From the NCBI GenBank assembly GCA_963971305.1, contig OZ020307.1, positions 52,945,702 to 53,009,701 of the forward strand: DNA of 64,000 nucleotides, read 5' to 3'. The stretch is from Arcuatula senhousia (lineage: Eukaryota; Mollusca; Bivalvia; Mytilida; Mytilidae). Shown piece after piece: positions 55,897 through 61,800 of the stretch; within the stretch, counting starts at the first letter, position 1, and each line of letters begins with the position of its first letter. A program made the position numbers and the translations under genes. The notes beneath the pieces were generated by a model, which had not been told where the DNA came from, did not search any database, and saw only the letters and a program-made list of their open reading frames with translations.

Positions 55897-58800
55897 AACG
55901 ACGGACGCCAAGTGATGGTATAAGCTCACATGGACCTTCGGTCCAGGTGAGCTAAAAAGGTCAGGGTTCCCACTGTATTTTGAAATGGTGAGTTCAAATT
56001 TTGATTTCCCCTGCCAATTGTACACCTAAATAAAGTAAATCATAGAGGGGAGAGGGCGTAGAAACCTAAATGGGCATGCTGAAGTTCAAGGTCAATAATT
56101 TGAGGTTGATTGAGTCAAATTCATTACCTGTTTACAAAAACAATTAAGATTGTTATCGAATCAAATGCATAATTTGTTCTAGGACAAGTTAAAAGACAGC
56201 AAGCAGTAACCACTGGTTTGGCTGTTTTCCAATGTGGTTTTTTTAAGAAGCCACTGATTTATGTAGACTGTGTCAAATACACTTAATATCCCTCATCTCG
56301 TAGATTTCTAAAGATAATAAAATTTCAGAACAAGATCAATGTCAGTCTGTATTTAAAAATACTTACTTGTCTCTGTATGATATCCAGTATAAAGTCTTGC
56401 TGTCGACTTCTACAGAGCCGCTGCCCAATCTGTAAACTTTCATTCAAACTTTTTATCTGCTCTAAGACAGCCGTGGGTGGCTTCCTAGCAGGTCCACTGA
56501 AAACAGACAGCATCTGAATAAAATGCTTATAATCATACATATATGTGTACAATGTCAAATCAAAAGCTAAGTCCAAAGAAAAGACTATAAATAATATAAA
56601 TTGGATATGCAAGCTTTTTTGGTAATTGTGGGTCAGGCATACCATAAAAATAAAAAATATATATGTCCACTATGAATTAAATCATTTAACGGAGAGTAGA
56701 TGAGTTATAGCTATAAAATCTTCAAATAGTACTAGAAGATGGAGCTTAATACCAAATATCAAGAGCCTGTGGCGTATATAGGCCCAGGAAATTGTGTGTA
56801 TATGTCAAAGAGGGAGGTTTGGCACGCCATAAAACCTGGTTTTACCCATCATTTCATTTGAAATGCCTGTACCAAGTCAGGACCATTGCGATCTATAACT
56901 ATTCCAGTGTGTCTTCCATGTTTTGTCTTTTCTCTTGGACATTGAGTTTGATCCTTCAAGTATGGTAATTTTGTTATTACCTTTATCAAATATATACTGT
57001 AGATTCATTTATTTTCTTGGGAATCAATTTTCGTGGTTTTGCCCAAAAAGATTGATACTTCATGATACCTCATGAAAAATAAAGAAACCACAGTAAAAAA
57101 TCTAAGATATTTGGTAAACAGGAAGAGGATGAGAAAGGGTCATCAAATTGCTTCAATTTACACCATTATATGATGAAGCTAAATGACAAATATCATAAGG
57201 CTTTTACATGTCTGTGATGAAAGTTTTTGTGATGCCCTTCAACAAATAGTGGGAAAGTGATTTCCATTATTTCACTTTCCAACAAGTTGAAGGCTACATA
57301 AAAATAATGGTCTCAGTTAGAACCCTTGTGACCCCTTACTTACTTTGGGTCCATAGTTGTAAGCTGGGCTATTAATAGACTGTTGGCCTCAGTGATGGTC
57401 ACTTTACTGGTTGCAGCAACCAAGTGGGTCTCAAATTTTTCATGATCTCCAATCTGTCGTTTTGTTTGTCTTAGAAGCCATTAATAGTTTATCTTCAACC
57501 ACAGAAGTGGAAGGAGGAAATACATAGTTGCTGTAAATAACAAAAAAAAAAAAACAACGTTACATAAAATTGAACATCTGTAATTTAAAATAATCATTAA
57601 CTATTATTATTAACTAAAATGGTGGTTGAAGTTCCACAGAAGCAGTATGTTGCCTGCATCTTAAAATATTTGATAATCTGAGTTACTAGCATAAAATGGC
57701 TTTACATCATACAGTACTAACCAGGAAGTTACATGAATTATAACAAGAGGCTGTGTTATGTAGTTGCAAGTAAAACTGTGACAGGAAAAAACAAGATGAA
57801 GGATAGTACCAAAATGACTTTTAATTTTTTTCATGTATATCTCCATATAAAATCTTTTTCTTATGTACAATTTTATCTAATTCATTTAGCATGTCTAGGA
57901 GGTTCGATCAACATACCCCTCTCCCCCCCCCCACACACACAAATGGGGGTATAAAAAGATTATTTCCCATACAAGTATAATAGAATCATACCTGGTCATG
58001 ACCATTTCCATCATACATTTAAGTGTTTGGTAGTTTTCCCATGAGGTATGACCAAACGTCCTAGTATTGAAGGCTGATAGGACCAGTAGTATCACCCATG
58101 ATTTCCAGTACAGGTTAGATATAGCCAATGTTGGTGGGGTGTACCTGTAAATTCAAGAAACTTTTTTTTAACAAATAAATTAATACATTTCAGTGGTAAG
58201 TGTCTATTACCGATTTTTGTATGAAGAAATTTAAATAATTTTAGATGAACTTGGGTCATTTTCAACTCTATGTTGATTATCTCTTTCTGATTGCAGTTAA
58301 ATTGTTAAAGGGTTTTATCTTGTTTGTTGTGTGGATTGTTTTCTTTGATGAATTCATGTTTGATTTTGTCTTGGTCTTTTTGGCCATTTGATTGCCCTGG
58401 CTTATTGGTAAATCACTGCGTCTTTAAAACGTCATCAACAAAATTTCCCTGTAAAATCAGGGGTTTCTGGCAAACTTGGTTTTTTTTTTTTTGCATTTAA
58501 ACAATATAACTCACTAGAGGCTCCCAGGAGCCTGAATCGCTCACCTGATCTCTTATGCCAAAATTTGAATAAATTTCACAAACTTTCAAGTATACAAAGT
58601 TGCAAAACAATCCTTTCAGTGGTTTCAGAGAAGATTTTTGGAAATCAGTTTAAATTAATAGAAAAAAACAGTTAATGGGCAATAACTACTGTAAGGACCT
58701 TTTGATGCTGAACAAAAAAATTTGCTTCCGATTTTTTTTTATCTCTTATACTTTTCGAGTTATAAGCCAAAAACAATGGTTTGACCCCCCTGTTCTATTT

Positions 58801-61800
58801 TTAGCAACGGCGGCCATGTTGGTTGGTCGACATGTATATAATTCACAAACTTGGTAGAGGACATCCTAAAGATCATGTATACCAAGTATCAATGCAATCC
58901 CTTCAGTGGTTTAAGAGAAGAAGATTTTTGAAAATCAGTGTAAATTAATGAAAAAAAAACAGTTAAAGGGGAATAACTCTTAAACGGCTGATCTGACAAT
59001 TTAGACCCTGAAATCATTTTTGTAGATCTCAATGAGCTAAACAATTCTGCAATGCTAACTTTTCCTCTAGCTCTAACGGTTTTCAAGATATTGTCCAAAA
59101 ACTGCAAAAATGGTCAATTTTGATGATTAAAGGGAAATAACTCCTGTAAGGAGTCATTTCACAACTTCGACTCAATGGAGAGATTCGTAGAGCTTTTGAT
59201 GCTGAACAAGGTTAGTTGCTTCGGATTTTCTCTATCTCTTATACTTTTTGAGTTATGAGCCAAAAACAATGGTCTGACCCCCCTGTTCTATTTTTAGCAA
59301 CAGCGGCCATGTTGGTTTGTCAACATGTATATAATTCACAAACTTGGTAGAGGACATCCTAAAGATCATGTATACCAAGTATCAATGCAATCCCTTCAGT
59401 AGTTTTAGAAAAGAAGATTTTTGAAAAGCAGTGTAAATTCATGGAAAAAACAGTTAAAGGGGAATAACTCTTAAACCGCTGATCTGACAATTTAGACCCT
59501 GAAATAATTTTTGTAGATCTCAATGAGCTTAACGATTTGCAATGCTAACTTTTCCTCTAGCTCTAACTGTTTTTAAGATATAGTCCAAAAACTGCAAAAA
59601 TGGTCAATTTTGATGATTAAAGGGCATTAACTCCTATAAGGAGTTGTTTCACAACTTCGACTCAATGGAGAGATTCGTAGAGCTTTTGATGCTGAACAAG
59701 GAAGGTTGCTTCGGATTTTCTCTATCTTTTATACTCTTTGAGTTATAAGCCAAAAACAATGGTCTGACCCCCCTGTTCTATTTTTAGCAACGGCGGCCAT
59801 GTTGGTTGGTCGATGTTAATATAATTCACAAACTTTGTAGAGGACATCCTAAAGATCATGTATACCAAGTATCAATGCAATCCCTTCAGTAGTTTTAGAG
59901 AAGAAGATTTTTGAAAATCAGTGTAAATTAATGAAAAAACAGTTAAAGGGGAATAACTCTTAAACGGCTGATCTGACAATTTAGACCCTGAAATCATTTT
60001 TGTAGATCTCAATGAGCTAAACAATTCTGCAATGCTAACTTTTCCTCTAGCTCTAATGGTTTTCAAGATATTGTCCAAAAACTGCAAAAATGGTCAAATT
60101 TGATGATTAAAGGGCAATAACTCCTATAAGGAGTTGTTTCACAACTTCGACTCAATGGCGAGATTCGTAGAGCTTTTGATGCTGAACAAGGAAGATTGCT
60201 TCGGATTTTCTCTATCTCTTATACTTTTTGAGTTATAAGCCAAAAACAATGGTCTGACCCCCCTGTTCTATTTTTAGCAACGGCGGCCACCTTGGTTGGT
60301 CGACATGTATATAATTCACAAACTTGGTAGAGGACATCCTAAAGATCATGTATACCAAGTATCAATGCAATCCCTTCAGTAGTTTTAGAGAAGAAGAGTT
60401 TTGAAAATCAGTGTAAATTCATGGAAAAAACAGTTAAAGGGGAATAACTCTTAAACGGCTGATCTGACAATTTAGACCCTGAAATCGTTTTTGTAGATCT
60501 CAATGAGCTAAACAATTCTGCAATGCTAACTTTTCCTCTAGCTCTAACGGTTTTCAAGATATTGTCCAAAAACTGCAAAAATGGTCAAATTTGATGATTA
60601 AAGGGCAATAACTCCTATAAGGAGTTGTTTCACAACTTCGACTCAATGGAGAGATTCGTAGAGCTTTTGATGCTGAACAAGGTAGGTTGCTTCGGATTTT
60701 CTCTATCTCTTATACTTTTTGAGTTATAAGCCAAAAACAATGGTCTGACCCCCCTGTTCTATTTTTAGCAACGGCAGCCATCTTGGTTGGTCCACATGTA
60801 TATAATTCACAAACTTGGTAGAGGACATCCTAAAGATCATGTATACCAAGTATCAATGCAATCCCTTCAGTAGTTTTAGAGAAGAAGATTTTTGAAAATC
60901 AGTGTAAATTCATGGAAAAAACAGTTAAAGGGGAATAACTCTTAAACGGCTGATCTGACAATTTAGACCCTGAAAATCATTTTTGTAGATCTCAATGAGC
61001 TAAACAATTCTGCAATGCTAACTTTTCCTCTAGCTCTAATGGTTTTCAAGATATTGTCCAAACAACTGCAAAAATGGTCAAATTTGATGATTAAAGGGCA
61101 ATAACTCCTATAAGGAGTTGTTTCACAACTTCGACTCAATGGAGAGATTCTTAAAGCTTTTGATGCTGAACAAGGAAGGTTGCTTCCGATTTTCTCTATC
61201 TCTTATACTTTTTGAGTTATAAGCCAAAAACAATGGTCTGACCCCCCTGTTCTATTTTTAGCAACGGCGGCCATCTTGGTTGGTCCACATGTATATAATT
61301 CACAAACTTGGTAGAGGACATCCTAAAGATCATGTATACCAAGTATCAATGCAATCCCATCAGTGGTTTCAGAGAAGAAGATCTTTGAAGAAAAGTTAAC
61401 GGACGACGGACAACAGACGACGGACGCTTAACGATGACAATAGCTCACATGACCCTTCGGGTCAGGTGAGCTAAAAATTCAAAATTATCAACTGGAATAC
61501 TGACAATTCTAAAGTCAAAGTCTGATAAAACTGAAGTTATTTAAAAAAATATTTGATGCATTTGCATAAAACTAGATGCTGGATAGCGGTTATTTTGGGA
61601 GTTGCACATTTCTTGATTTGTATCCAAAAAGGAGGTATCAAATTTAAGCCGTCTTTTTGGCATTTGTGGAATCTAGAGTGTGTTACATGTATGGGATATA
61701 ATATTTAGTGATCTTTCATTTTTTTTTATTCCTCAGACCTTGCAAATAAAGCGAAAATTAGAACCTTACGAAGAATTCCCACTACACAGTACATGTATCA

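Noticed and set aside
27977..60087. Repeated minus-strand frames starting MQFLDNILKTVRARGKVSIA
   Set aside because: They recur once per ~490-bp core unit, vary in length with each unit's mutations and show no start or domain signal; they follow the repeat.
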